Assembly (NCBI RefSeq): GCF_902459555.1 | Contig: NZ_CABPSM010000001.1 | Span: 310,001-374,000, forward strand | Direction: 5' to 3' | Source of the DNA: Pandoraea horticolens | Lineage (GTDB): Bacteria; Pseudomonadota; Gammaproteobacteria; Burkholderiales; Burkholderiaceae | Length of the DNA: 64,000 nt | Shown: positions 35,047-44,002 of the stretch, piece by piece | Position numbering within the stretch: position 1 is the stretch's first letter | How the letters are laid out: every line of letters begins with the position of its first letter | Translations under genes and position numbers: made by a program | The notes under the pieces: generated by a model | Seen by the model: the letters and a program-made list of their open reading frames with translations, nothing else | The model's database searches: none | What the model was told of the DNA's origin: nothing

Positions 35047-36678
35047 ATGATAACGATAAGACGCTGGACCGCTGCCGCCCTTGTCCTGATATCACTGGGC
35101 GCCGCGCTGAGCACTCCCTCCACGGCCCTGGCCGCCCAACCGGGCATCACCGACGCCGACCTCACCGCGCTCGCCGGCGACGACTTCGACGCCAAGGCGC
35201 AAGCCATCGATCACCTCGCGGCCGACAGTTCACCGCAGGCCGCCGCGCTGCTCAAGGCATTGGCCGACGACTCGGCCGTGACCGTGGGCAATCGCCTCGC
35301 GATTCAGAACGGCGACAAGTACGTCGATCCGATCACCGGCGCCCCCGTCAAGGCAGACGACGCCGGATCGCTCACGCTCAACAACGTGCTGCGCGCCAAG
35401 GTCGCCACGGCCGCGGCGGCCGGCGCCCTGCTCTCAACGGATCACGACGCCCGCGCGCAAGCCATCGACACGATGCTGCAAAATCCGTCGCCTGCATTCA
35501 AGATGCTCATCGAGCAAGCACGCCAAAAGGAAACCGACCCGGCGCTGCGCAAACGTCTCGATCAGCTTTGGGCGCAATCGGCGTTGCATGATACCGATCC
35601 CGCGAAGCGCCGCGAGGCCATCGAGTTGATCGCCACTGCGGGCGACCCGCAGATGCGCGATCTGCTGCTGCCCATCGTCGCCAAACAAGCGGACGGCGCC
35701 TACGCCGAACCCGACGCCAACGTGCGCAGCGCTGCCGACATCGCGCTCACGCAACTGGCCGCCGCGCAACGCCGCAGCGAGTTCTTCGGCACTTTATTCG
35801 CGGGCCTGTCGCTCGGCAGCGTGCTGCTGCTCGCCGCACTGGGGCTGGCCATCACGTATGGCCTGATCGGCGTCATCAACATGGCGCACGGCGAATTCCT
35901 GATGATCGGGGCGTATGCCACTTACGTGGTGCAAACGCTGTTCCAGCGCTTTCTGCCCGGCGCGTTCGATTTCTATCTCGTTGCGGCCGTGCCCGCCGCG
36001 TTTTTCGTTGCCGCCCTTCTCGGCCTCGTGTTGGAGCGCACCGTCATCAAGCATCTGTACGGACGGCCGCTCGAAACCCTGCTCACGACCTTCGGCATCA
36101 GCCTGCTGCTGATTCAGGGCGTGCGCACGCTGTTCGGCGCGCAGAACGTCGAAGTGGTCAATCCGTCGTGGATGAGCGGCGGTATCGCGGTACTGCCCAA
36201 CCTGATGCTGCCGTACAACCGCATCGTGATTCTGATATTCGCGCTGGTGGTCGTGGCGCTCACGTGGTCGGTGCTCAACCTCACACGTCTCGGTCTTTTC
36301 ATTCGCGCCGTAACGCAAAACCGCTCAATGGCCGCCTGCGTCGGTGTCAAGACGGGCCGCGTCGACAGCTACGCTTTCGCGTTCGGCGCAGGCATTGCCG
36401 GGCTGGGCGGATGCGCACTCTCGCAAATCGGCAACGTCGGGCCGGATCTCGGTCAGAGCTACATCATCGACTCGTTCATGGCCGTGGTGCTGGGCGGCGT
36501 GGGACAACTCGCGGGGACGATCGTCGGCGCGTTCGGTCTGGGCATCGCCAACAAGCTGCTCGAACCGATGTGGGGCGCCGTGCTCGCCAAGATCGCCGTG
36601 CTGATCCTGATCGTGCTGTTCATCCAGAAACGCCCGCAGGGCATGTTTGCGCTCAAAGGGCGCAGCGCGGAGGCCTGA
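35047..36678 (+). CDS. urtB: urea ABC transporter permease UrtB
   Basis: Membrane permease of 543 residues. After a signal-like N-terminus (ALVLISLGAALSTPSTALA) comes a periplasmic helical-repeat domain of about 220 residues, seen in UrtB but not in LivH. It is followed by the LivH-like permease with about eight membrane helices and ITYGLIGVINMAHGEFLMIGAYATYV. The motif GLGGCALSQIGNVGPDLGQSYIIDSFMAVVLGG is typical. ATG 35047 is used; a TTG lies directly before it. The stop codon abuts the urtC ATG. Confidence 0.96.
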   Translation: MITIRRWTAAALVLISLGAALSTPSTALAAQPGITDADLTALAGDDFDAKAQAIDHLAADSSPQAAALLKALADDSAVTVGNRLAIQNGDKYVDPITGAPVKADDAGSLTLNNVLRAKVATAAAAGALLSTDHDARAQAIDTMLQNPSPAFKMLIEQARQKETDPALRKRLDQLWAQSALHDTDPAKRREAIELIATAGDPQMRDLLLPIVAKQADGAYAEPDANVRSAADIALTQLAAAQRRSEFFGTLFAGLSLGSVLLLAALGLAITYGLIGVINMAHGEFLMIGAYATYVVQTLFQRFLPGAFDFYLVAAVPAAFFVAALLGLVLERTVIKHLYGRPLETLLTTFGISLLLIQGVRTLFGAQNVEVVNPSWMSGGIAVLPNLMLPYNRIVILIFALVVVALTWSVLNLTRLGLFIRAVTQNRSMAACVGVKTGRVDSYAFAFGAGIAGLGGCALSQIGNVGPDLGQSYIIDSFMAVVLGGVGQLAGTIVGAFGLGIANKLLEPMWGAVLAKIAVLILIVLFIQKRPQGMFALKGRSAEA

Positions 36679-37881
36679 ATGCAGACGTCGAACTTTTTGC
36701 CCGAAGGCACCACGCCTTCGATCTCGCTGGATGTGCCCTCGCGCGCCCGTCTCCTGCCGAAGCATGTTGCGCCTTTGCTACTTGCGTTCGTGATCGCCGT
36801 GGCGATTCTGGTGCCGGTGTGCGCGTTGGTGCTGCCCGCTACGCATCCCTTGCATCTGTCGGCCTACGCCATGACGCTCGTCGGCAAGATCATGTGTTAC
36901 GCGATTGCTGCGCTCGCGCTCGATCTGGTGTGGGGCTACTGCGGCATTCTCAGCCTCGGCCACGGTCTGTTCTTCGCGCTGGGCGGCTATGCGATGGGCA
37001 TGTACCTGATGCGCGGCATCGGCCGCGATGGCGTGTATCACAGCGACCTGCCGGACTTCATGGTGTTTCTCGACTGGAAGTCGCTGCCCTGGTACTGGAC
37101 CGGCACAGAACACTTCGCCTGGGCGATGTTTCTCGTCGTGGCGTTGCCCGGCGTGGTCGCATGGATCTTCGGCTATCTGGCCTTCCGTTCGCGTGTGAAG
37201 GGCGTGTATCTGTCTATCATTACGCAGGCGCTCACGTTCGCCGCCATGCTGCTCTTCTACCGCAACGAGACGGGCTTTGGCGGTAACAACGGCTTCACCG
37301 ATTTCAAGCGCATTCTGGGCTATTCGATCACGTCGGCGAACACACGCACGGTGCTCTTTCTCGTGACGTTCGCGGTACTGGTCGGGGCCTTCCTGCTGTG
37401 CCGCGCGCTGGTCGTGTCGAAGTTCGGCCGCGTGGTCACCGCCATTCGCGACGGCGAGTCGCGCGCCATGTTCCTCGGCTACCGGCCGCTGAGCTACAAG
37501 CTGTTCGTGTGGACGCTGTCCGCCATGCTGTGCGGTATTGCAGGCGCACTCTACGTGCCGCAGGTCGGCATCATCAACCCGAGCGAGATGGCGCCGGTCA
37601 ACTCGATCGAGATGGCGATCTGGGTGGCCATCGGCGGACGCGGCTCGCTCGTCGGCGCGATTGCCGGGGCGTTCCTCGTCAATGGCGCGAAGAGCTTCTT
37701 CACCGCGCACTTTGCCGAGTACTGGCTGTTCTTCCTCGGCGCGATGTTCGTGCTCGTGCCGCTGCTGTTGCCGCAGGGCGTGATGGGACTCGTCACGCAA
37801 TTCTCACGCAAGCGCAATCGACACGCACCCGCCGCCGCCGAGGGCGATGCGCCGCGCCCCGTGACCGGAGACCGCGCATGA
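36679..37881 (+). CDS. urtC: urea ABC transporter permease UrtC
   Basis: LivM-type permease of 400 residues with about 9-10 membrane helices (IMCYAIAALALDLVWGYCGILSLGHGLFFALGGYAMGMYLMR; later AIRDGESRAMFLGYRPLSYKLFVWTLSAMLCGIAGALYVPQVGIINPSEM). It forms the heterodimeric urea channel with UrtB in the inner membrane. It begins immediately after the urtB stop and overlaps urtD by the ATGA quartet. Confidence 0.96.
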   Translation: MQTSNFLPEGTTPSISLDVPSRARLLPKHVAPLLLAFVIAVAILVPVCALVLPATHPLHLSAYAMTLVGKIMCYAIAALALDLVWGYCGILSLGHGLFFALGGYAMGMYLMRGIGRDGVYHSDLPDFMVFLDWKSLPWYWTGTEHFAWAMFLVVALPGVVAWIFGYLAFRSRVKGVYLSIITQALTFAAMLLFYRNETGFGGNNGFTDFKRILGYSITSANTRTVLFLVTFAVLVGAFLLCRALVVSKFGRVVTAIRDGESRAMFLGYRPLSYKLFVWTLSAMLCGIAGALYVPQVGIINPSEMAPVNSIEMAIWVAIGGRGSLVGAIAGAFLVNGAKSFFTAHFAEYWLFFLGAMFVLVPLLLPQGVMGLVTQFSRKRNRHAPAAAEGDAPRPVTGDRA

Positions 37882-38753
37882 ACAATTACATGGCCGATAT
37901 CAGTTGGCAACTCGCAGACACGCCCGACGCCTCCGTTGCCGTCAACGTCAGCGGTGACACCACCGGCATGTCGCACTTCGTGGTACCGGGCGAGATCGAC
38001 ACCTCGCACGGCCTCATCCTGTATGTGGAGAACATCTCCGTATCGTTCGACGGCTTTCGTGCCCTGAACGACCTGTCGCTGTCGATCAAGACCGACGAGC
38101 TACGCTGCATCATCGGCCCGAACGGCGCCGGCAAGACAACCATGATGGACGTCATTACCGGCAAGACCCGCCCCGACGCCGGACGCGCGTACCTCGGTCA
38201 GACACTCGACCTCACGCGGCTCGACGAGCCTGCCATTGCGCAGGCTGGCGTTGGCCGCAAGTTTCAGAAGCCGACGGTGTTCGAGCATCACAGCGTGTGG
38301 GAAAACCTCGAACTCGCCTGTGCGGGCGACAAGCGCTGGTTCCGCTCGCTGTGGGCCATGCTCACACCGGCCATCCGTCATCGCATCGAAGAGGTGCTCG
38401 CGCTCACGCATCTGGAACATCAGGCGCATGTGCGCGCAGGACAGTTGTCGCACGGTCAGAAGCAGCGGCTAGAGATCGGCATGTTGCTCATGCAACAGCC
38501 GCAGCTTCTGCTGCTCGACGAACCCGCCGCCGGCATGACCGATGAAGAGACCGCGCAGCTCGCCGAGTTGCTCAACCGCCTGCGCGGTCATTGCTCGATG
38601 ATGGTGGTCGAGCACGACATGGCGTTCGTTGCCGCGCTCGCGGGCGAGACGGGTCTCGTCACCGTGATGGCCGAAGGGCGAGTGCTCGCCGAAGGCACGC
38701 TCGATGTCGTGCAGCGCGACGAACGCGTGATCGAATCGTATCTGGGACGCTGA
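37878..38753 (+). CDS. urtD: urea ABC transporter ATP-binding protein UrtD
   Basis: ATPase of 291 residues: Walker A GPNGAGKTT (about residues 80-88), signature LSHGQKQRLEIGMLL, Walker B LLLLDEPAAGMTDEE, and an H-loop in VVEHDM. The LivG-like C-terminal AEGRVLAEGTLDVVQRDERVIESYLGR is present. An N-terminal extension of about 45 residues (SWQLADTPDASVAVNVSGDT...) precedes the ATPase domain and is longer than in many UrtD proteins. The ATG overlaps the urtC stop. Confidence 0.95.
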   Translation: MNNYMADISWQLADTPDASVAVNVSGDTTGMSHFVVPGEIDTSHGLILYVENISVSFDGFRALNDLSLSIKTDELRCIIGPNGAGKTTMMDVITGKTRPDAGRAYLGQTLDLTRLDEPAIAQAGVGRKFQKPTVFEHHSVWENLELACAGDKRWFRSLWAMLTPAIRHRIEEVLALTHLEHQAHVRAGQLSHGQKQRLEIGMLLMQQPQLLLLDEPAAGMTDEETAQLAELLNRLRGHCSMMVVEHDMAFVAALAGETGLVTVMAEGRVLAEGTLDVVQRDERVIESYLGR

Positions 38754-38755
38754 CC

Positions 38756-39457
38756 ATGCTGGAAATTCACGCACTCAATCAGTACTACAGCGGCAGCCAC
38801 ATCCTGCGCAACGTGGAGTTCACCGTGCCCGACGCGCAACTCACCGTGCTGCTCGGGCGCAACGGCGTTGGCAAGACGACGCTGCTCAAATGCCTCATGG
38901 GCGTGGTGCCCGTCAAGTCCGGCAGTATCGCGTGGCGCGGCCATACGCTCACCTCCGCGCCGCCGTATGCACGCGTGGCAAGCGGACTCGCCTACGTGCC
39001 GCAGGGACGCGATATCTTCCCTCGACTGAGCGTCGAAGAGAATCTGCTGATCGGTGCGGCGAGTCGTCCCGCTCGTGAGGCCAAACGCGGCGTGCCCGAA
39101 CACATCTACGAACTCTTCCCCGTGTTGCGCGACATGAAGCAGCGTCGTGGCGGCGATCTGTCCGGCGGGCAGCAGCAACAACTCGCCATCGGCCGCGCCC
39201 TCATGAGCGATCCACAGTTGCTGATTCTCGACGAGCCGACCGAGGGCATTCAGCCGTCCATCATCAAGGATATCGGCGCGACGTTGCGGCGACTGGTCGA
39301 CGAGCGCGGCATGACGGTGCTGCTCGTCGAACAGTATTACGACTTCGCGCTCGAACTCGCCGATCACTATCGCGTGATGAGTCGCGGCGCCATCGTGGCA
39401 AGCGGACTCGGCAAGGACATGGAGGCCGACGGCGTGCGGCACATGGTGGCGGTGTGA
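38756..39457 (+). CDS. urtE: urea ABC transporter ATP-binding protein UrtE
   Basis: Second ATPase, 233 residues: MLEIHALNQYYSGSHILRNVEF, Walker A GRNGVGKTT, signature LSGGQQQQLAIGRAL, Walker B LLILDEPTEGIQPSIIKDI, as in LivF/UrtE. It starts 2 bases after urtD. The next gene, ureD, begins 86 bases later, linking urea import with urease assembly. Confidence 0.96.
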   Translation: MLEIHALNQYYSGSHILRNVEFTVPDAQLTVLLGRNGVGKTTLLKCLMGVVPVKSGSIAWRGHTLTSAPPYARVASGLAYVPQGRDIFPRLSVEENLLIGAASRPAREAKRGVPEHIYELFPVLRDMKQRRGGDLSGGQQQQLAIGRALMSDPQLLILDEPTEGIQPSIIKDIGATLRRLVDERGMTVLLVEQYYDFALELADHYRVMSRGAIVASGLGKDMEADGVRHMVAV

Positions 39458-39543
39458 CGCGCGACCGGCGCGCCCTGCCCGTTGCGCTACCGCACATGCC
39501 CGCCGCGTGCTAGATTCGCGGCATCCACGGCCTACCCTCTTTC

Positions 39544-40395
39544 ATGAATTCCCTGCACGCTTCCTCCACCGGCTGGCATGCCGAGCTGACGCTGGGCTTC
39601 GCGCGACACGAGGCGCGCACGGTGCTCGCCACGCGTCGCCATCAAGGCCCGCTCGTCGTCCAGAAATCCCTTCATCCGGAAGGCCCGGGCATCTGTCATG
39701 CCGTAGTCGTGCATCCGCCCGGCGGCATTGCGGGCGGCGACACGCTGTCCATCGACGTCGATGTCGGTGACAGCGCGCATGCCGTGCTCACCACCCCCGG
39801 CGCGACCAAGTGGTACAAGTCACAGGGCCGATTCGGCACGCAAGAGGTCACCCTCACCGTGCACGACGGCGCGAAGCTCGATTGGCTGCCGCTCGAGAAC
39901 ATCGTGTTCGAGCAGGCCGACGCTCGCCAGCGCATCACCGTGCGGCTTGGCGACGGCGCGACCGTGATCGGTTGGGACGCCACATTGCTCGGCCGTCAGG
40001 CCGCCGGAGAACAGTGGACACAAGGCCGCTGGCGTTCGAACTTCGAACTGCGCGACGCGAAAAATCGCCTGCTGTGGGCCGAGCAGGCCGTGCTCGGCGC
40101 CGGCGACGCGCTACGCACGGGCACCACCGGCCTCGCGGGATTCCCGGTCTTCGCCTCGCTGTGGGCGGTGAGCGACGCGTGCACGCGAGAGTTGGCGGAA
40201 TCGCTCGCGCAATGTCTGCCGTTCAACGACGACCTGCGCGCAGGCATCACCTGCCTGCCCGGCAACGTGCTCGTGCTGCGCGTGCTCGGTCACGACATGG
40301 AAACGGTGCGGCAGTTGCTGATCTCGCATTGGCTCAGGCTGCGTCCGCTGGTCCATGGCGTGCCCGCCGAACCGCTGCGTCTGTGGTCGACGTGA
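39544..40395 (+). CDS. ureD: urease accessory protein UreD
   Basis: Scaffold of the UreD-UreF-UreG complex that delivers Ni(II) to apo-urease. The 283-residue protein shows the family pattern GWHAELTLGFARHEARTVLATRRHQGPLVVQKSLHPEGPGICHAVVVHPPGGIAGGDTLSIDV, then ATKWYKSQGRFGTQEVTLTV and LEWLP-like LDWLPLENIVFEQA. It belongs before ureA in most related operons, but here ureA is 5.1 kb away. Confidence 0.95.
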   Translation: MNSLHASSTGWHAELTLGFARHEARTVLATRRHQGPLVVQKSLHPEGPGICHAVVVHPPGGIAGGDTLSIDVDVGDSAHAVLTTPGATKWYKSQGRFGTQEVTLTVHDGAKLDWLPLENIVFEQADARQRITVRLGDGATVIGWDATLLGRQAAGEQWTQGRWRSNFELRDAKNRLLWAEQAVLGAGDALRTGTTGLAGFPVFASLWAVSDACTRELAESLAQCLPFNDDLRAGITCLPGNVLVLRVLGHDMETVRQLLISHWLRLRPLVHGVPAEPLRLWST

Positions 40396-40601
40396 TGGCG
40401 ATGTCGCGCGCATCTACGCTACGCCGCGTGCACATCGATCGAATGCGATCCGCATAGGGCGGTATCTTTGCGCCATGTCCGAGGACACCTCCCAAAACGC
40501 GTCGGTATCCTCTGCGCTTCCCCAGCACTCGGCAAGAATTCGATGCACGTCCGCCGGTTTCCGGCGCGCACATCGCATCGTTCCGAAAAGGGGAATGTCT
40601 C

Positions 40602-42092
40602 GTGAAATCGAGTTGCAGCACGTCGTCGTCGGCTAGCGGGGTTAGCGCAGGCTCGTCCATCTCCTCTCTTGCGCCCCATGCGGACGCCTTCAGGCACCGG
40701 CCGTGTAGCTTCGCGCAGGACTTCAGCGCGACAAGACAGATACCTCGTTATCAAAGCGATATCGGCATAATGACGACTGGCGCACACCCGCACGCCATCC
40801 AGACGCGCGCGACGCCTACGCCTTTCGTAGAGACCGCAGCCCCCGACGGAGCCGACGACATTCCCGAGGCCTTCGGCGACAATTTCGTCGATTGGGGACG
40901 CGCCCCCGACCTTGGCCCGCCCCCTGTCGCCTCGACCGCGAAAGTCTTCTGGCTCGACGAAGCAATGCGCGTGCCGGTGCCGAACATCATTAGTTATATC
41001 TGGGTCGGCGGGAACCGGATCAGCGGCGCGAATTACAACAACATGCTGCACGCCGCCCGGCTGAATCCGGACGCGACACTACTTCTCTATATCGACAGCG
41101 AAACGCGGGATATCGAGCTTGAAGCGCTCGCCACGCGCAGCGGTTTCGACGCCGGATGCGCGTTACGTCAATGTCCGAACGTAAAACTGGTACGGGTGAG
41201 AGACAGTGCCTTTGGCGACGCATTTTCGATAACGCATGGCGACACCTATGCCTTTTACGAGCGTTGCATGGCTGCCGGGAAATTTGCCATGGCCTCTGAC
41301 ACCCTGCGCTATCCGGCCGTGTACCGCACCGGCGGTGCGTACTTCGACGCCGACGACGAACTACTGACACCCATCGATTTCCAGCGGCTGAGTGCAGCCC
41401 CCGACGAGATCCTTCATCAGATGCCCTACGCGTTGGCGCCCCAACATGGTGGGGGCATCTTCTTCCCCAGTTGCCCATTCGCGGCGCGCGTGGGAAGCGA
41501 GTTGCTGCTCGAGGTCATCGACCGCTGCGGCGCCAATTACCAGCGCTATGTCCGAATGGAAAAGGGGGACTACAAGCCACAGTACTCCTTCGAGGGTTCA
41601 ATTCCGTACTACGAGATAAACCGCATGTGCGGCCCCGGCGTTTTGACCGATGTTCTGATTGAACACGATCCGAGGTCGGCGCGACTTTACGAGTTGCATA
41701 CGGACAAAGAGAAAGCGTCCGGCCCACTTCCGGCGGGAATCAAACGTCACGTCCCGTTCGCCAACCATGACGTCACCGCATGCGCCTTCAGTTCCGGTTC
41801 CGATCACAGTTGGGATACGACGAAAGCCGTCTCCCCTTTCGAACATCTCGCCGTGGAAGAACCCGAAGGATTACCGCTGCCGAACGCCGACGGGGTACGC
41901 CTCGACGAGCGAGGCAACGGATTCGTCCGAGCCGGAGGATTCACGTTCCGGGTCGCCCCGAGAGGCCCCGACAACGTTCGATGCGTCCTTACGCCCGGCG
42001 GACGGGTCTCGTCCGTGACAGTCAAACGCAGCGAAAGCGGTATCTGGAACGCGCAAGACGCCGCGCCCCCTCCCATCCCCCCTGACGCCTGA
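40602..42092 (+). CDS. glycosyltransferase with DXD motif, large-clostridial-toxin-like (candidate secreted effector)
   Basis: The 496-residue protein contains the GT-A core seen in TcdA/TcdB-type and sugar-binding DXD glycosyltransferases: VPNIISYIWVGG (126-137), MASDTLRYPAVYRTGGAYFDADDELL (230-255) with Asp249-Ala-Asp251 as the metal/UDP-sugar DXD, CGPGVLTDVL (343-352) and a C-terminal SDHSW (Trp403), comparable to the substrate-loop Trp of those toxins. There is no Sec signal or membrane helix. The first 25 residues are very Ser-rich (MKSSCSTSSSASG...), as in type III secretion signals. GTG 40602 has AAGGGG about ten bases upstream; an internal ATG at codon 57 is an alternative. It interrupts the ure gene order. 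The sugar donor and target are unknown. Confidence 0.78.
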   Translation: MKSSCSTSSSASGVSAGSSISSLAPHADAFRHRPCSFAQDFSATRQIPRYQSDIGIMTTGAHPHAIQTRATPTPFVETAAPDGADDIPEAFGDNFVDWGRAPDLGPPPVASTAKVFWLDEAMRVPVPNIISYIWVGGNRISGANYNNMLHAARLNPDATLLLYIDSETRDIELEALATRSGFDAGCALRQCPNVKLVRVRDSAFGDAFSITHGDTYAFYERCMAAGKFAMASDTLRYPAVYRTGGAYFDADDELLTPIDFQRLSAAPDEILHQMPYALAPQHGGGIFFPSCPFAARVGSELLLEVIDRCGANYQRYVRMEKGDYKPQYSFEGSIPYYEINRMCGPGVLTDVLIEHDPRSARLYELHTDKEKASGPLPAGIKRHVPFANHDVTACAFSSGSDHSWDTTKAVSPFEHLAVEEPEGLPLPNADGVRLDERGNGFVRAGGFTFRVAPRGPDNVRCVLTPGGRVSSVTVKRSESGIWNAQDAAPPPIPPDA

Positions 42093-42148
42093 GCGCGCCC
42101 CGGTCGATGCGGCCGGGGCCGATCATCGACCGCACAAAATGGTCGAAT

Positions 42149-42203
42149 GCACCAACACGGGGAATGCTTGCGTACCCACTGGTGGATTGCACCAACAAGA
42201 GGC
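42149..42203 (+). promoter_or_regulatory. pair of NtrC-like sites (GCACCAACA) upstream of the ABC operon
   Basis: GCACCAACACGGGGA (42149) and GCACCAACAAGAGGC (42189) start 40 bp apart. Each matches the NtrC-type palindrome GCACCAACATGGTGC at 12 of 15 positions by eye. They lie about 90-145 bases upstream of the sigma-54-like element, a usual distance for enhancer sites. Confidence 0.45.
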
Positions 42204-42291
42204 CTCCGCTTCGGCTCGGCGTCCGTGCAGATCCCTGACGCACGGCGCAGCAGCCACGCCCTGCCATAGATCTCTCGGCGCGACACCCTCG

Positions 42292-42305
42292 GGCACGATT
42301 CCTGC
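42292..42305 (+). promoter_or_regulatory. sigma-54-like promoter of the amino-acid ABC operon
   Basis: GGGCACG-ATTC-CTGCT preserves the invariant GG-N10-GC of RpoN promoters (GG 42292-42293, GC 42304-42305) but deviates from TGGCACG/TTGCW at two positions. It lies 94 bases before the binding-protein ATG. Confidence 0.45.
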
Positions 42306-42399
42306 TACCTCACTGTATCGACCGGTCAGACCAGATGATCCGGCCGCCGGAACACTCCTGTTGCCGGAATACTTCGCCCCGATACCCGAGGTCGCCGTC

Positions 42400-43263
42400 A
42401 TGCTGCCGTTCACCCGTACCGCCGTCTCTCATGAAGCCGTTACCGCCACGCTCGGCGCGCGCGCCCGTGCCCGCCGCGCCTTCACCACGTTGATGCTCGC
42501 CGCCAGCGCGATCGCTGCCTTCACCGTAGCGATGCCGCGCGCCGCACACGCCGACGAACTCGACGACATCGTCAAACGCGGCACCCTGCGCGTGGCCGTA
42601 CCGCAGGACTTCCCGCCGTTCGGCTCGATCGGCCCGGACATGAAGCCGGCCGGCTACGACATCGACACTGCCGCCCTGCTCGCCAAGGGCATGGGCGTGA
42701 AGCTCGAACTGGTTCCCGTGACGAGCGCCAACCGCGTGCCCTACCTCACAACGAACAAGGCCGACCTCGTGATCTCCAGCCTCGGCAAGAACGCCGAGCG
42801 CGAGAAGGTCATCGACTTCTCGGAAGCGTATGCGCCGTTCTACAACGGCGTCTTCGGACCGAAGGATCTGATGGTGACCAAGCCTGCCGACCTCTCGGGC
42901 AAGACCATCGGCGTGACGCGCGGCGCCGTCGAAGACCTCGAACTGTCGAAGATCGCGCCGGCCGACGTCACGATCAAACGCTTCGAAGACAACAACGGCA
43001 CGATCTCGGCCTTCCTCTCGGGTCAGGTGCAACTGGTCGCCACGGGCAACGTCGTGGCCGCCGCGATTCTCGCCAAGCATCCGCCCAAGCTGCCGGAGCC
43101 GAAATTCCTCATCAAGAATTCGCCCTGCTTCGTCGGCCTGAACAAGAACCAGCCGCGACTGCTCGCCAAGGTCAACGACATCCTCACCGCGTCGAAGAAG
43201 GACGGCTCGCTCGGCAAGATCTCGCAGAAGTGGCTCGGCATGCCGCTGCCGGCCGATCTCTGA
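42400..43263 (+). CDS. polar amino-acid ABC transporter substrate-binding protein
   Basis: Family 3 periplasmic binding protein of 287 residues from ATG 42400. It has a long positively charged N-region, then a hydrophobic signal core (FTTLMLAASAIAAFTVAMPRAAHA). The mature domain begins DELDDIVKRGTLRVAVPQDFPPFGSIGPDMKPAGYDIDTAALLAKGMG, followed by VTSANRVPYLTTNKADLVISSLGKNAERE and GKTIGVTRGAVEDLELSK, typical of cystine/glutamine/arginine receptors. It heads a four-gene operon (receptor, two permeases, ATPase). Ligand identity cannot be read from the sequence. Confidence 0.93.
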   Translation: MLPFTRTAVSHEAVTATLGARARARRAFTTLMLAASAIAAFTVAMPRAAHADELDDIVKRGTLRVAVPQDFPPFGSIGPDMKPAGYDIDTAALLAKGMGVKLELVPVTSANRVPYLTTNKADLVISSLGKNAEREKVIDFSEAYAPFYNGVFGPKDLMVTKPADLSGKTIGVTRGAVEDLELSKIAPADVTIKRFEDNNGTISAFLSGQVQLVATGNVVAAAILAKHPPKLPEPKFLIKNSPCFVGLNKNQPRLLAKVNDILTASKKDGSLGKISQKWLGMPLPADL

Positions 43264-43315
43264 TCTGCGCGCGCTTTCCGGCCCGCCTCACCCCAAGACT
43301 CATCACCGGCCTCAC

Positions 43316-44002
43316 ATGCATTACGTCCTCGACTTTGCCGATCTTCGGCAATACCTGATGCTCTTCGTGCGCGGCGCCGCGCTGACGATTGCCCTCACGG
43401 CCGTGTCCACGGTCGTGGGCGTGATCGTCGGTGCGCTGTGCGCCGTCGCCCGCGAGGAAGGGCCGACGTGGCTCAAGGCCGTCGCGGGGCTGTACGTCGA
43501 ACTGATCCGCAACACGCCGTTCATCGTGCAGCTCTTTTTCATCTTCTTCGGGTTGCCCAGCCTCGGCATTCGTATCGACGAGACGACCGCCGCCATCGTC
43601 GCCATGAGCGTGAACCTCGGCGCGTACGCCACCGAGATCATTCGCGCGGGCATGCGTGCCGTGCCGCGCGGGCTATCCGAAGCCGGGTTGTCGCTCGCCA
43701 TGACGCGCGGCCAGATCCTGCGCCACGTGATCCTGCCGCAGGCGTTCGCCAAGGTGTTTCCGGCGCTCGCCAGCCAAATCGTGATCGTGATGCTCGGTTC
43801 GGCTGTCGTCTCGCAAATCTCCGTACCCGATCTGTCGTACGCCGCCAACTTCGTGCAGTCGCGCACCTTCCGGGCGTTCGAGAGCTATCTGATCGTCACC
43901 GCGCTGTATCTCGTGCTCGCGATTGCGCTGCGCCGCGTATTGATGCGCTGCGCGCGCCGCCTCTTTCGCGGCACGGTCAAGGTCAGGGGAGGTGCACGAT
44001 GA
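43316..44002 (+). CDS. amino-acid ABC transporter permease 1 (HisM/GlnP type)
   Basis: Inner-membrane permease of 228 residues with about five helices. The conserved loop YVELIRNTPFIVQLFFIFFGLPSLGI and the EAA motif region AGMRAVPRGLSEAGLSLAMTRGQILRHVILPQAFAKVFPALASQ couple it to the ATPase. Its TGA overlaps the ATG of the second permease (ATGA). Confidence 0.93.
   Translation: MHYVLDFADLRQYLMLFVRGAALTIALTAVSTVVGVIVGALCAVAREEGPTWLKAVAGLYVELIRNTPFIVQLFFIFFGLPSLGIRIDETTAAIVAMSVNLGAYATEIIRAGMRAVPRGLSEAGLSLAMTRGQILRHVILPQAFAKVFPALASQIVIVMLGSAVVSQISVPDLSYAANFVQSRTFRAFESYLIVTALYLVLAIALRRVLMRCARRLFRGTVKVRGGAR

Larger units (their letters stand above)
42093..42399 (+). other. intergenic region before the amino-acid ABC operon
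   Basis: These 307 bases hold no convincing gene. A GC-rich hairpin CCCCGG...CCGGGG (42098-42118) without a T-run directly follows the glycosyltransferase stop. Two NtrC-like sites and a sigma-54-like element follow and are listed separately. Confidence 0.45.

Noticed and set aside
42098-42132. Hairpins CCCCGG...CCGGGG and CGGTCGATG...CATCGACCG after the glycosyltransferase gene as a terminator
   Set aside because: The two stems overlap and exclude each other, and neither is followed by a T-run; termination cannot be claimed.
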